This document shows positions 1-9,422 of a DNA stretch of 64,000 nt, one piece after another. The position numbers and the translations under genes were made by a program. Location of the stretch: positions 3,165,501-3,229,500 of the forward strand of contig NZ_CP042435.1 in assembly GCF_007971225.1 (NCBI RefSeq). Direction: 5' to 3'. This DNA comes from Panacibacter ginsenosidivorans (lineage in GTDB: Bacteria; Bacteroidota; Bacteroidia; Chitinophagales; Chitinophagaceae). The notes under the pieces were generated by a model that saw only the letters and a list, made by a program, of their open reading frames with translations, ran no database searches and was not told the origin of the DNA. Each line of letters starts with the position of its first letter. Position 1 is the first letter of the stretch.

Positions 1-741
1 GGATGTGTTAGCGTTCATTCCAAATAACACATCTGTTAATGTAAGAAAAGCCTGACGGTGCGCAGTATATTCGGGATCTTTTTTGCTATCTATGATCCAC
101 ATAAAATCATGCGCTGTTACTACCGGGAACCCAAAATTTGTTGTTATTCTTTCACTGAGATTATGCATGGCATTGGTTACACATCTTTCATAAAGGTTCT
201 TTGTAACGCTTAGTGCATTTACAGCAAAATAACCCTGCGCCAATGCTTTTACCTGGAACTCAGGGCTTCTATATACCTGTTTATAACTACGGTTTGCCAG
301 TACTTCATCCATAATATGTATTCCTTTATAGTCGTTGATGGCAGCTGTGGCAGCAAAAGTGTAGATCACTTCTTCGCTATAAAATATTCTTGTGCCTGTT
401 ACCTGTCCATTCTTGTCTTTTATGTTTTCTACTCTTTCTTTTACAGAAACGGACTCGGGCAAGAGATCCTCCAGTTGTACATGTACAGTTATGTGCCCGC
501 CTGATTCCATTTTGCGCCAGCCTTCGAGTAATACATTATTTTCCGGGTGTATTTCATTAAGCAACGGCTGCATTAGTTTAGTGCTTTCAATCTCTACATT
601 ATAAGTGCGGTAAGAGCTGTCTAATTTTATAGCCGGCAATGAACGGTATTGTACAGTAAAATTATAGCGGTCAAGATCTACATTCCTTTGCGCCTGCAAT
701 ACAACAGGAAATAGGAGGATGATTAAGTAAAAGTTTTTCAC
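1..741 (-). CDS. Secreted protein of unknown function, C-terminus cut by window edge
   Basis: An open frame of 247 codons runs off the left edge without a stop, so only the N-terminal part is present. It begins with GTG at 741; an in-frame TAA lies two codons upstream, which fixes this start. The first 18 residues (MKNFYLIILLFPVVLQAQ) form a signal peptide with a typical Bacteroidota LQAQ cleavage site. The mature part is mixed alpha/beta with no motif I recognise, no lipobox and no further membrane segment. The gene is divergent from the helicase gene, with 222 bases between them. It is probably a periplasmic or surface protein. No function can be assigned. Confidence 0.75.
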   Translation of the reverse strand, partial: MKNFYLIILLFPVVLQAQRNVDLDRYNFTVQYRSLPAIKLDSSYRTYNVEIESTKLMQPLLNEIHPENNVLLEGWRKMESGGHITVHVQLEDLLPESVSVKERVENIKDKNGQVTGTRIFYSEEVIYTFAATAAINDYKGIHIMDEVLANRSYKQVYRSPEFQVKALAQGYFAVNALSVTKNLYERCVTNAMHNLSERITTNFGFPVVTAHDFMWIIDSKKDPEYTAHRQAFLTLTDVLFGMNANTS

Positions 742-847
742 ACATTAAGGATTTTGTTAATCTTCTAACGAATAAAAGACAATAAATATTTCTTACTGGC
801 TATCTTACTATAGCTGTAGTGTTATTTGTTGGACATGTAAAACAACA

Positions 848-867
848 GTACAAGTGTGCGACGCAAC
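848..867. repeat. Dispersed hairpin repeat, single arm (A type)
   Basis: GTACAAGTGTGCGACGCAAC lies in the gap between the divergent secreted-protein and helicase genes. No clear facing arm is present. Confidence 0.85.
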
Positions 868-963
868 AAGAGTCCAACAGCATTACTGCAGCTAAGTACA
901 TAAAAATTTCCCCAAACAATTACTACATTTCAACTGCTCAACCATTCAACTTAACTTCGCCGC

Positions 964-3309
964 ATGATCGATTATTTGAAAGGATTGAATGAACCGCAGC
1001 GGGAAGCCGTACTGCATACTGAGGGCCCGCTGATGATCGTGGCGGGTGCAGGCAGCGGCAAAACAAAAGTGCTTACTACACGCATTGCACACCTTATGGC
1101 AAATGGTGTTGATTCGTTTCGCATATTAGCATTGACCTTTACCAATAAGGCTGCCAAAGAAATGAAAGAGCGTATTGAACATATTCTTGGCAACAGTGAT
1201 GCACGTAATTTATACATTGGTACATTTCACAGCGTGTTTGCACGCATACTACGTGCTGAAGCGCACAGGCTTGGTTACCCAAACAGTTTTACCATTTATG
1301 ATACGGATGACGCAAAGAGTGTTGTGAAAACGGTGATCAATGAGTTGAACCTTGATGATAAACATTATAAACCCAACACTGTTTACAACAGGATATCTGC
1401 AGCAAAGAATGCTTTGGTTGGTCCGGTAGAATATAAAAACGATTATTATATTCAGCAGGAAGACATGCGCAGCAACAGACCATTGATAGCAAATATTTAT
1501 GATGCTTATGCAAAGCGTTGTTTTAAAAATGGTGCAATGGATTTTGATGACCTGTTGTTTCTAATGTATCGTTTGTTGAAAGAATTTCCGGAAGCTTTAA
1601 TAAAATATCAAAGCAAGTTTCGGTATATATTGATTGATGAGTACCAGGATACCAATCCGGCACAATACGAGATCATAAAACTACTTGCTGCACAACATGA
1701 AAATATTTGTGTTGTTGGGGATGATGCGCAAAGTATTTATAGTTTCCGAGGCGCAACTATTCAAAATATTTTACAGTTCCAGAAAGACTATGATGATGTA
1801 AGCATTATTAAACTGGAACAGAATTACCGGAGCACACAAAACATTTTAAAAGTAGCGAATGATATTATCGCCAACAATAAAGGACAGATACCAAAAAACC
1901 TTTGGACGGAAAATGCAACCGGTGAAAAAATAAAACTGGTGCGCACAATGACAGATAATGATGAAGGAAAATTTGTTGCTGATGCCATACAGGAACAAAA
2001 GCTGCGCAATCATTATAACAACAAAGATTTTTGCGTGCTTTACAGAACCAATGCGCAAAGCCGGGCATTTGAAGAAAGCCTGCGCAGGATGGGCATTCCT
2101 TACATTATTTATGGCGGCATTAGTTTCTATCAACGCAAAGAGATCAAAGATTATATAGCTTACCTGCGTGTAATTGTAAACCCAAAAGATGAAGAAGCAT
2201 TAAAGCGCATTATTAATTATCCGGTTCGTGGCATTGGCAAAACAACTATTGATAAAGCCATTTTGTATGCCAATGAAAATAACATTACGATGTGGGATGT
2301 GCTGGAACGTGCAAAAGAATTTGGTTACAAAGCAGGTACACTTGAAGCAATAGAAAATTTTGTGTTGATGATCCGCAGTGCACAAAGCATGATGGTAAAA
2401 CACAATGCTTATGAAATTGCATTTCACATTGGTAAACAAACAAATTTTGTAAAAGAATTATTTAATGATAAAAGTACAGAAGGTGTTGCCCGTTATGAGA
2501 ACATACAGGAGTTACTCAACTCCATAAAAGAATGGATCGAAACGCCATTGAACGAAGAAGATGGTGAAGTTGGTGATAAAGGTCTCGGTGCTTATTTACA
2601 ACAAATTACTTTACTTACGGACGCAGACCAGAAAGATCCAAATGCAGATGTGGTAAAACTTATGACCGTGCATGCTGCAAAAGGTCTGGAGTTTCAATGT
2701 GTGTTTGTGGCAGGTTTGGAGGAAACGCTTTTTCCAAGTGGGCTTAGCATTAATAGTCGCGAAGAACTGGAAGAAGAAAGAAGATTGTTTTATGTAGCCA
2801 TTACCAGAGCCAAGAACAGGCTTTGGTTAAGCTATGCCAATGCACGTTATCGCTTTGGCAGTCTTGTTCAGAATGAAGGCAGCCGCTTTTTGGAAGAACT
2901 CCCTGAAGAATTTTTAGACAGAACTTTTGCCGGTGGTGGAGCCCGCAACCAGGGCAGCAGCTTTAACAATACTTCCGCATTTGACAGAATGCATGGTGGG
3001 TTTGGCGCTGCTGCACAAGCAGAAAAAACCTATGGGCCACCACCTGCAAGAAAGAAAGAAACACCTTCTTATCTGCCACCTAAACCACAGGCACCAAAAG
3101 TGGTAGAGCATAAGCCTGCTGCAGATTTTGTGGCAAGCGATACTTCTAATTTACAGGCTGGTCAAAAAGTGGAGCACCAGAAATTTGGTTTTGGTATGGT
3201 AAGTAAAATGGAAGGCAGTGCACATAATCCAATCGCTACAGTGCAGTTCGAGTTGAATGGAGAAAAAAAGATCATGCTGAACTATGCAAAGCTTAGAATT
3301 GTTGAATAG
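964..3309 (+). CDS. pcrA: UvrD/PcrA-type superfamily 1 DNA helicase
   Basis: ATP-dependent 3'-5' DNA helicase of the UvrD/Rep/PcrA group, acting in nucleotide excision repair, mismatch repair and removal of proteins from DNA. The 781 residues show the whole motif set: Q motif (LNEPQREAV, residues 8-16), Walker A AGAGSGKT (27-34), the GTFHS motif, Walker B DEYQDTN, GDDAQSIYSFRGA, QNYRST, VHAAKGLEF followed by ETLFPS, and YVAITRAK. After a low-complexity Pro/Lys linker the C-terminus ends in the small Tudor-like domain (GQKVEHQKFGFGMV) typical of PcrA. Length is normal. The ATG at 964 gives the standard N-terminus; there is no Shine-Dalgarno site. pcrA and uvrD cannot be separated by sequence here. 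It stands alone, ending at a strong bidirectional hairpin. Confidence 0.95.
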   Translation: MIDYLKGLNEPQREAVLHTEGPLMIVAGAGSGKTKVLTTRIAHLMANGVDSFRILALTFTNKAAKEMKERIEHILGNSDARNLYIGTFHSVFARILRAEAHRLGYPNSFTIYDTDDAKSVVKTVINELNLDDKHYKPNTVYNRISAAKNALVGPVEYKNDYYIQQEDMRSNRPLIANIYDAYAKRCFKNGAMDFDDLLFLMYRLLKEFPEALIKYQSKFRYILIDEYQDTNPAQYEIIKLLAAQHENICVVGDDAQSIYSFRGATIQNILQFQKDYDDVSIIKLEQNYRSTQNILKVANDIIANNKGQIPKNLWTENATGEKIKLVRTMTDNDEGKFVADAIQEQKLRNHYNNKDFCVLYRTNAQSRAFEESLRRMGIPYIIYGGISFYQRKEIKDYIAYLRVIVNPKDEEALKRIINYPVRGIGKTTIDKAILYANENNITMWDVLERAKEFGYKAGTLEAIENFVLMIRSAQSMMVKHNAYEIAFHIGKQTNFVKELFNDKSTEGVARYENIQELLNSIKEWIETPLNEEDGEVGDKGLGAYLQQITLLTDADQKDPNADVVKLMTVHAAKGLEFQCVFVAGLEETLFPSGLSINSREELEEERRLFYVAITRAKNRLWLSYANARYRFGSLVQNEGSRFLEELPEEFLDRTFAGGGARNQGSSFNNTSAFDRMHGGFGAAAQAEKTYGPPPARKKETPSYLPPKPQAPKVVEHKPAADFVASDTSNLQAGQKVEHQKFGFGMVSKMEGSAHNPIATVQFELNGEKKIMLNYAKLRIVE

Positions 3310-3349
3310 TTGAATTATGTACTAAGCCATATTGCTGCTATTAAGCTTA

Positions 3350-3369
3350 GTTGCGTCGCACACTTTTAC
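3350..3369. repeat. Dispersed hairpin repeat, single arm
   Basis: GTTGCGTCGCACACTTTTAC sits between the helicase stop and the terminator hairpin. It is preceded by a TTAAGCTTA outer flank like that of several other copies. Confidence 0.8.
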
Positions 3370-3409
3370 ATTAAGTACGCTACTCAGCATTTAATACATA
3401 ATAAAGCCG

Positions 3410-3443
3410 GGGCAAATTTGCTCCGGCTTTATTATTAAAGCAT
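3410..3443. terminator. Bidirectional intrinsic terminator
   Basis: AATAAAGCCGG and CCGGCTTTATT face each other around a centre that itself contains GCAAATTTGC. The nearly perfect 34-base palindrome, with A-rich and T-rich ends, lies between two convergent genes and can stop transcription from both sides. Confidence 0.85.
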
Positions 3444-3448
3444 ATCAT

Positions 3449-3928
3449 TTATTTTTGGAAAACACTTACAGAACCTTCAGGTGTTATCTGCAATAAAATT
3501 TTTGTGTTTTCTTTTATCATAGAAGTATAAAAATAATGGTCGCCTTCCTGGCCATTATATTCCACTGTTTCATCAAATTTATAACCGGCATATTTTTTTG
3601 CAAGAGTTTGCTGAGCATCTATAGGGAGGCTTAAGGGATTAATGTGACGCGACTTTGCGATCATATCGCCATCATAGTTATAAAATACCTCCAGTTGCTG
3701 ATCATTCCAGTTAAAACTTGCTTTAATATAATTGTCTGTAACCTTCCATTCTATATCCTTTGCAGTGTTGAATTCTTTCTTTAGACTGCTGATGGCTTTT
3801 GCTTTGTTTTCTTCACCGCCTGCAAAAGCGCTGGTGGCAATGAGAGTGGCTGCAACGGCAACGATCATTATTTTTTTGCTGAAGGACTTCTGTGCCTTTT
3901 TGATAAGCAAATTGATTTGAGGTTTCAT
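3449..3928 (-). CDS. PepSY-like periplasmic protein (BLIP-like fold)
   Basis: Small secreted protein of 159 residues. A long basic N-region (residues 1-19) leads into a hydrophobic segment ending in SAFAGG, a signal peptide cleaved near residue 36. The mature part resembles the PepSY-like/DUF2874 proteins common in Bacteroidota: a helix with FNTAKDIEWKV, then a four-stranded sheet (YIKASF, QLEVFYNYDGDMIAKSR), then a second half with a similar pattern. Such proteins have no known enzymatic activity. The start could instead be the internal Met at residue 21, which would give a shorter signal peptide. It converges on the helicase gene and shares its terminator. Confidence 0.7.
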   Translation of the reverse strand: MKPQINLLIKKAQKSFSKKIMIVAVAATLIATSAFAGGEENKAKAISSLKKEFNTAKDIEWKVTDNYIKASFNWNDQQLEVFYNYDGDMIAKSRHINPLSLPIDAQQTLAKKYAGYKFDETVEYNGQEGDHYFYTSMIKENTKILLQITPEGSVSVFQK

Positions 3929-4255
3929 GGTTCTTAATTTTTTTCTTGAATAATTTTTTATCAGGTGTTTTTTGTTTTTAAAGACAGACCAAAAGTATTA
4001 ACCTTGCCTATGTTAATGTAAGGATTGTGATAAATAAGAAGGTTTTCGTACTTTAATGATATAAGCGGCAAAAAGAGATGATGAAAAGAACGCGTCTTTT
4101 GAGGAAAAGTATTGCTTGCATTGAATTTCAGGGCAATCCTTAACGAAATTATAAAGTTTGTAAATGTGCCGTTAAAATACATGCGTTTATATGAAAAGCA
4201 TTATTTTCAAATTCCGCCGCTGCACTTTACGATTTGCTTTCATTATATTGGAACA
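3929..4255. other. Divergent intergenic region, nothing specific seen
   Basis: AT-rich spacer between two divergent genes. It must hold both promoters, but I see no clear -7/-33 pair, repeat arm or hairpin. An open frame running into the downstream gene from 4112 is a chance extension. Confidence 0.5.
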
Positions 4256-4849
4256 ATGAATTACCTGGCACATGCATATCTTTCTTTTGACAGCAGCGAA
4301 ATACTGGTGGGCAATATGATCAGTGATTTTGTAAAAGGGAAAAAGAAGTTTGATTATCCGTTACCCATACAGCATGGAATTATGCTGCACAGAATGATCG
4401 ATACTTTTACAGATGCTCATCCGGCTACCAAAACTGCCATTACTTTTTTTAAACCCGTGGTTGGTGCTTATGCAGGCGCTTTTGTTGATGTGGTGTATGA
4501 CCATTTTCTTGCCAATGATGAAAATGAATTTCACAGCAATGGCCTGGCTGATTTTGCAGATCGCACATACAGCAGGCTAAATAGCTTTAATAATGTATTA
4601 CCCGAAAGATTTCAAAAGATGTTGCCGTATATGATGGATCAAAACTGGTTGCTTAATTACCGCACAACAAAAGGTATAGAAAACAGCTTTGGCGGATTAT
4701 TCAGAAGGGCAAAATATATTGAATATACTGAAGCGGCATTTAACTGCTTTAAAGAAAATTATATTTCTCTTAATAACTGTTATAACAAGTTTTTTCCTGA
4801 TGTTAAGGCAATGGTACAGTCTCAACGCAATATTATTACGGCCTTATAA
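4256..4849 (+). CDS. Acyl carrier protein phosphodiesterase family (AcpH/DUF479)
   Basis: The 197-residue protein begins MNYLAHAYLS and continues with GNMISDFVKG and HGIMLHRMIDTFTDAHP, the hallmark N-terminus of the AcpH (ACP hydrolyase) family, which removes the phosphopantetheine group from acyl carrier protein. Conserved Asp and His residues in SDFVKG, HRMIDTFTD and VVYDHFLAND are the likely metal ligands. The ATG at 4256 is preferred because the family starts exactly here; a longer open frame from 4112 adds 48 residues with no family likeness. The gene is followed by a repeat arm. True AcpH activity is inferred from the family only. Confidence 0.8.
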   Translation: MNYLAHAYLSFDSSEILVGNMISDFVKGKKKFDYPLPIQHGIMLHRMIDTFTDAHPATKTAITFFKPVVGAYAGAFVDVVYDHFLANDENEFHSNGLADFADRTYSRLNSFNNVLPERFQKMLPYMMDQNWLLNYRTTKGIENSFGGLFRRAKYIEYTEAAFNCFKENYISLNNCYNKFFPDVKAMVQSQRNIITAL

Positions 4850-4885
4850 AAGTCTTTGGCTTTTTTGCTGAGTAGTGCATCAATT

Positions 4886-4905
4886 GTACAAGAGTGCGAC
4901 GCAAC
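4886..4905. repeat. Dispersed hairpin repeat, single arm
   Basis: A canonical GTACAAGAGTGCGACGCAAC arm lies between the AcpH-like gene and the DUF2911 gene, 145 bases before the next start. Confidence 0.85.
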
Positions 4906-5049
4906 AGAAGTTGAAAAAGGTTATGAAGTCCGGCCCATAAAAAATAGTTAATAGATCATTCTGATAATAGTATTGGTTGTGGTAAGATATTTGTAAATAT
5001 TTGCAACTTTAAAAAAGCATATACGTTATAAGCGCATAAAAAACTCAAC

Positions 5050-5604
5050 ATGAAAAATATTGTAGCAGTAGTTTTTTTGTTTATTTCTTTTTCTTCTTTT
5101 GCCCAGGTGCAACCTACCGATCTTGATAAAAGCCCAATGGATATGAATTATTCGCCGCAGGGTTATCCTATTTTAAAAATGAATGGTAAAACAACTGTAC
5201 AGCCTAATTGCAGGATCGTTTACAGCAGGCCACAAAAAGCAGGGAGGGATATTTTTGGCGGCATCATCAGTTATGGCCAGGTGTGGAGATTGGGTGCAAA
5301 TGAAGCAACAGAAATTGAATTTTTTAAAAATGTTAAAATAGACGGCAAAACTATTCCAAAGGGGAAGTATACAATGTATGCCATTTGCAACCAAACAAAA
5401 TGGACCATTATTTTCAACAGCGAAAAAGATGTATGGGGCTTGTATTATAACCCTAAGAAAGACGTATTGCGCACGGATGTCGATGTTATGATGGGCACAA
5501 AAGTTATTGAAGCCTTTACCATGTATTTTGAAGATGTAAAAGACGGAACCAATCTTGTTATAATGTGGGATACCATTAAAGTAACGGTGCCCATCAGGTT
5601 TTAG
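5050..5604 (+). CDS. DUF2911 family secreted protein
   Basis: 184 residues with a signal peptide ending SSFAQ (residues 1-19). The body matches the DUF2911 family, frequent in Bacteroidota: a central stretch with IVYSRPQKAGRDIFG, YGQVWRLGANEATEIEF, IPKGKYTMYAI and WTIIFN. The fold is predicted to be all beta and periplasmic; the biochemical role is unknown. The gene precedes the ABC transporter genes by 75 bases in the same direction and could be co-transcribed, but no link in function is evident. Confidence 0.8.
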   Translation: MKNIVAVVFLFISFSSFAQVQPTDLDKSPMDMNYSPQGYPILKMNGKTTVQPNCRIVYSRPQKAGRDIFGGIISYGQVWRLGANEATEIEFFKNVKIDGKTIPKGKYTMYAICNQTKWTIIFNSEKDVWGLYYNPKKDVLRTDVDVMMGTKVIEAFTMYFEDVKDGTNLVIMWDTIKVTVPIRF

Positions 5605-5679
5605 CAGACAAAATGATTAAAAGTTTTTTATCAACCTATACACAACCACTTATCTAACTTTACTGTTATAAGCGATGTA

Positions 5680-6615
5680 ATGCAGGAAATAATAAAAGTT
5701 ACTTCTCTCACCAAACAGTTCAGGAATTTAACCGCCGTAGATGATCTTTCTTTTACTGTACAGGAAGGTGATGTATATGGCTTCCTGGGTCAAAATGGTG
5801 CAGGTAAATCTACTACGATCCGCATGTTGCTTACATTGATAGCGCCAACAAAAGGGAGTATGGAGTTGTTTGGCTACAACCTGCAGCAGCACCGTATAGA
5901 AATTCTAAGACAGGTTGGTGCAGTTATAGAAAAGCCGGACATGTACGGTTATCTTTCTGCATATGAAAACCTGAAATTATTTGCAAAGCTTAGTGGTATA
6001 AAATATTCGCAGCAGACGTTGATGCAGCAACTTGAGATGGTTGGCCTTGCGGAAAGGGCACATGATAAAGTAAAAACTTTTTCCCAGGGCATGAAGCAGA
6101 GATTAGGTATTGCCGTTGCGCTGGTGCATGATCCTAAACTGATTATTCTTGATGAACCCACCAATGGGCTGGATCCTCAGGGCATTGCAGACATTCGCAA
6201 TCTTATATTACACCTGAGCCGCGAACTAAAAAAAACTGTGCTGGTATCATCTCATTTATTAAGTGAGATTGAACAGGTGGCTACGAGGTTGCTGATCATT
6301 GATAAGGGGAAAAAACTGGTGGAAGGCACTTCAGCCGAACTGTTTGATCCTTCGCAAACAATTGTAGAACTTGATACGCTCAACAATACGGCATGTTTAC
6401 AGTTATTACAGCAAAGTGAATGGAATAAAGCATTACAACAGCAGCGTAACCATAGTATTTTATTAAAAACAAGCCGTGATCAATTACCGCATTTACATAA
6501 ATGGCTGGTACAACAAAATATTGATGTAATCTCTTTACAACCCAGACATACATTGGAAGATTTCTTTTTACAGGTAACCTCAGGAAAACAATATGTGGAA
6601 GCTTTTACAGATTGA
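5680..6615 (+). CDS. ABC transporter ATP-binding protein (ABC-2 exporter type)
   Basis: 311 residues. ATPase subunit of an ABC-2 exporter of the CcmA/NatA/BcrA kind. Visible motifs are Walker A GQNGAGKST (residues 37-45), the Q-loop region, the signature FSQGMKQRLGIA, Walker B LIILDEPTNGLDP and the switch His in LVSSHLLSE. After the nucleotide-binding domain (about 1-220) a roughly 90-residue tail ends in HTLEDFFLQVT, the usual end of this subfamily. Its 3' end overlaps the permease gene by 23 bases, indicating translational coupling. The substrate is unknown; bacitracin-type resistance and lipid export transporters share this layout. Confidence 0.9.
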   Translation: MQEIIKVTSLTKQFRNLTAVDDLSFTVQEGDVYGFLGQNGAGKSTTIRMLLTLIAPTKGSMELFGYNLQQHRIEILRQVGAVIEKPDMYGYLSAYENLKLFAKLSGIKYSQQTLMQQLEMVGLAERAHDKVKTFSQGMKQRLGIAVALVHDPKLIILDEPTNGLDPQGIADIRNLILHLSRELKKTVLVSSHLLSEIEQVATRLLIIDKGKKLVEGTSAELFDPSQTIVELDTLNNTACLQLLQQSEWNKALQQQRNHSILLKTSRDQLPHLHKWLVQQNIDVISLQPRHTLEDFFLQVTSGKQYVEAFTD

Positions 6616-7468
6616 GCTATATAAAATATTTCGCAGGCCGAGAACCTATATTTCTTTCGCAGCTATTACTGCGCTGATATGTGTAATTCAGCTTGGTCTA
6701 AAGATGGATGGTGATGCGTATGTAGATTTTTTGATGAGCAGCCTGAAAGACACGTTTGAATTTGATGGCAAGATTCTCAATGGCTATCTTGTTTGTTATG
6801 TGATACTGCAATTACTTTTAATCCATGTGCCTTTACTGATCTCACTGATAGCTGCAGATATGATATCCGGCGAAGCCAACATGGGTACACTTCGCCTGCT
6901 GCTTACAAAACCGGTAAGCAAAACATCATTCATGCTGGCAAAGTTTTTTGCTTCTTCTATTTACACATTCATATTGCTGGTGTGGATAGCATTCCTTGCA
7001 CTTGGCGGCAGTATCTGGTTGTTTGGCACAGATGATCTCATTATTCAGAAAACTTCTTATGTAGTGCAGATCTCGCAGGACGATGTATTCTGGCGCTATG
7101 CCGGTGCATTTTGTTTTGCTTTTTTATCCATGCTTACTGTTACTGCGCTGGCATTTTTTTTATCAAACTTTGCAGAGAACTCTATTGGACCAATTGTCAC
7201 AACCATGAGTATCATTATTGTGTTTACAATACTTAGCACCATGACCATTCCGATATTCCAGAAAATACAACCTTATCTTTTTACTACGCATATGGTGAAC
7301 TGGAAAGAGTTTTTTGATGAACGGGTAAATGATCAGAATATAGTAATACGAGGCAGCGTTCAGGACCCGCAGAAAATAATTGATTCAGCTTTGATGCTGG
7401 CGGGTCATATTATCTTGCTGGTGACTGCCTCTATTATTGTATTTAAAAAGAAGGACGTTTTGAGCTAA
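6593..7468 (+). CDS. ABC-2 type transporter permease
   Basis: 291 residues with about six membrane segments: near residues 20-35, 62-85 (YVILQLLLIHVPLLISLIAA), 115-140, 170-190, 200-225 and 268-285. The start MWKLLQIELYKIFRRPRTY, with an amphipathic basic N-terminus followed by the first segment, and the motif SGEANMGTLRLLLTKPVSK are typical of ABC-2/YhaP/NatB-like permeases. A large periplasmic loop lies between the last two segments. It is encoded within the ATPase operon, overlapping the upstream gene, and is followed 22 bases later by the LolA-like gene. Confidence 0.88.
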   Translation: MWKLLQIELYKIFRRPRTYISFAAITALICVIQLGLKMDGDAYVDFLMSSLKDTFEFDGKILNGYLVCYVILQLLLIHVPLLISLIAADMISGEANMGTLRLLLTKPVSKTSFMLAKFFASSIYTFILLVWIAFLALGGSIWLFGTDDLIIQKTSYVVQISQDDVFWRYAGAFCFAFLSMLTVTALAFFLSNFAENSIGPIVTTMSIIIVFTILSTMTIPIFQKIQPYLFTTHMVNWKEFFDERVNDQNIVIRGSVQDPQKIIDSALMLAGHIILLVTASIIVFKKKDVLS

Positions 7469-7490
7469 CAACTTTAAAAATATTTGCATA

Positions 7491-8180
7491 ATGAAACGCC
7501 TGTTGATTTTCTTTTTGATGATTGCCTTTTGTGTTAGGGCAACAGCACAGGATATGAGTGCTTTGATCAATAAAGTAAAAGCAAAGCTTGACCAAGTAAA
7601 TGACTACACTGCAGAAGGCGTTTTGAAAACTGATGTTACATTCATCAAGGCCCCGGCAGGAAAAGTAAAAGTGTATTTTAAAAAGCCTGATAAATTCAAA
7701 CTAAAAAAAGATGGTGGTATTTCTATTCTACCAAAAGGTGGTGTAAGTATGAACACGGGCAGCATGATCATGACAGATAATTTTGTAGCATTAGCTGCCG
7801 GGGAATCTGTTGTAGAGGGTGTTAAAACCAAGGTCGTAAAAATGCTGCCCACCGATGAAAATAGTGATATTGTTCTTTCAACGCTGTATATTGACGAAAC
7901 AAATCTTTTGGTGAGAAAAACAATTACAACAACAAAAGATAACGGTACTTACGAGATCGGTTTAACTTATGGCAAATACAGTAACTATGGTTTGCCTGAT
8001 AAGATCGTTTTCAGTTTTAATACTAAAGATTATAAACTGCCCAAAGGTGTAACACTTGAATTTGATGAGGGAGAAAAAAATCCCAACACAGATAAACTGA
8101 AGAACAAAAAAGGGAAAGTAGAAATTACTTATAGTTCTTATGCTATCAACAAAGGTATTGATGACGGTGTGTTTAAATAA
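7491..8180 (+). CDS. LolA-like outer membrane lipoprotein-sorting protein
   Basis: 229 residues with a signal peptide ending RATAQD (residues 1-20). The rest follows the LolA/LolB-like half-barrel pattern: a first helix (MSALINKVKAKLDQVNDYTAEGVLKT), VYFKKPDKFKLKK, a hydrophobic central sheet, TLYIDETNLLVRKTITTTKDNGTYEIGLTYGKYSNYGLPDKIVFSF, and a final strand VEITYSSYAINKGIDD. This is the family annotated as outer membrane lipoprotein carrier or DUF2092-like. It is the third gene of an ABC ATPase-permease-carrier operon, so a lipid or lipoprotein export role is a reasonable inference, not shown by the sequence. Confidence 0.75.
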   Translation: MKRLLIFFLMIAFCVRATAQDMSALINKVKAKLDQVNDYTAEGVLKTDVTFIKAPAGKVKVYFKKPDKFKLKKDGGISILPKGGVSMNTGSMIMTDNFVALAAGESVVEGVKTKVVKMLPTDENSDIVLSTLYIDETNLLVRKTITTTKDNGTYEIGLTYGKYSNYGLPDKIVFSFNTKDYKLPKGVTLEFDEGEKNPNTDKLKNKKGKVEITYSSYAINKGIDDGVFK

Positions 8181-8187
8181 TTTTATG

Positions 8188-8290
8188 AGCCGGGCACCGG
8201 CTTTTCAAAGCAGCAACCGTTGCGTCGCACTCTTGTACTGTAACAATACCTGCAGCAAAATGATCTGAACGTACAAGTGTGCGACGCAAC
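8188..8290. repeat. Dispersed hairpin repeat, paired arms
   Basis: The left arm GTTGCGTCGCACTCTTGTAC (8219-8238) faces the right arm GTACAAGTGTGCGACGCAAC (8271-8290) across 32 bases. The left outer flank AGCCGGGCACCGGCT (8188-8202) is itself a short hairpin and may help terminate the LolA-like operon. Confidence 0.85.
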
Positions 8291-8345
8291 AAAAGTTTAA
8301 TAGCAGTAACACAGATAGGCTAATAAAAAAATAACACGTTATTTA

Positions 8346-9098
8346 TCAATCTTTCTTAAGCCCCAATCTTTGCAGCAGTACATCTTTCCTTGCTTTTGAA
8401 ACCATCAGCTTTTCATTGGTGTTCATTACTACATAACCGCCGTCTGTTCTAAGGTAATGAGTTACTGCATTCAGGTTTACAATAGTGGAGTGATGTATGC
8501 GGATAAATATTTCAGGCGGCAACATTTCTTCAATATCACCCAATGTTCGCGATATCAATAAAGAACGTTTTTCTGTAAGATAAACTTTTGTGTAAGCACC
8601 TTCGGCAGTGCAATACAAAATAGAATTTACCTGTGTAAATTCATAGCCTTCCCTGTTGGGTAATGCAATTTTTTGTTGTTGCGATGGCTGCCTTATATTG
8701 TGCAACAGGTTTTGAATATTTACATTACCCGCTGATGATAAAATTTTTTCTTCCGCCTTTTGCACTGCGGCCTTCAGGTCGCCGGCATCTACGGGTTTCA
8801 ATAAATAGTCAACAGCACTTATGCGGAAAGCCTTTGCCGCGAACTTATCATAGGCTGTGGTAAAGATGATACAAAAGTCAATATGATCAAGCATTTCCAG
8901 CATTTCAAAACCGTTCATCCAGGGCATCTCTACGTCAAGAAAAATAAGCTGTGGTTTATTTCTCTTTATGGCAAGAATACCTTCTTTGGCAGAGCTGCAT
9001 TTGTCAACAATCTGCACATTGCCGCAATGCTTTGAAATATCTGCAGCCAGCGCATCTATGCAATGCTGTTCGTCGTCTATGATTATTGCATTGATCAT
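8346..9098 (-). CDS. LytTR-family response regulator
   Basis: 250 residues. A receiver domain (1-120) has the acidic pair D8/D9, phospho-acceptor D55 (IFLDVEMP), T80 and K101 (LLKP). The C-terminal LytTR DNA-binding domain (about 145-245) contains EGYEFTQVNSILYCTAEGAYTKVYL, the RTLGDIEEMLP stretch and FIRIHHSTIVNLNAVTHY. Such regulators are normally phosphorylated by LytS/YehU-type kinases without a HisKA domain. None is adjacent, but two lie 4-6 kb away on the same strand and one of those promoters shares a sequence motif with this gene. Start ATG at 9098. Cytoplasmic transcription factor; targets unknown. Confidence 0.92.
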   Translation of the reverse strand: MINAIIIDDEQHCIDALAADISKHCGNVQIVDKCSSAKEGILAIKRNKPQLIFLDVEMPWMNGFEMLEMLDHIDFCIIFTTAYDKFAAKAFRISAVDYLLKPVDAGDLKAAVQKAEEKILSSAGNVNIQNLLHNIRQPSQQQKIALPNREGYEFTQVNSILYCTAEGAYTKVYLTEKRSLLISRTLGDIEEMLPPEIFIRIHHSTIVNLNAVTHYLRTDGGYVVMNTNEKLMVSKARKDVLLQRLGLKKD

Positions 9099-9293
9099 TT
9101 TTTATTTTTTACGGCATAGGAAGTGATGACCAAAAAGAAGCCATCCGAGTATTTAGTTATGCTATACGATTTAAAGTTAAACACTGTTTACTAAAATGCA
9201 TATTGTATTATGACAAATGCCACTTGCGGGTTAATAATTCATATAATTAGCTTGGTAACCGATTCGCTTCCCGTCAGTCATCAATTAAAAAAA

Positions 9294-9314
9294 GCAAACC
9301 GCCAAGTCAAAGCA
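9294..9314 (-). promoter_or_regulatory. Candidate regulator site shared with the propeller kinase promoter
   Basis: GCAAACCGCCAAGTCAAAGCA recurs with few changes at 16683-16704. Both copies lie 130-200 bases upstream of a minus-strand two-component gene. The site is a possible LytTR target; this is inference from two copies. Confidence 0.35.
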
Positions 9315-9422
9315 AGTACCTGTGAAAAGACGGTTTGTTTATACATATTTATGTATTCACTTTAATAAGCCGTTACAGCCTTTTGAAACTACCGGTAAGT
9401 AAAGCTCAATGGCAATTCTATA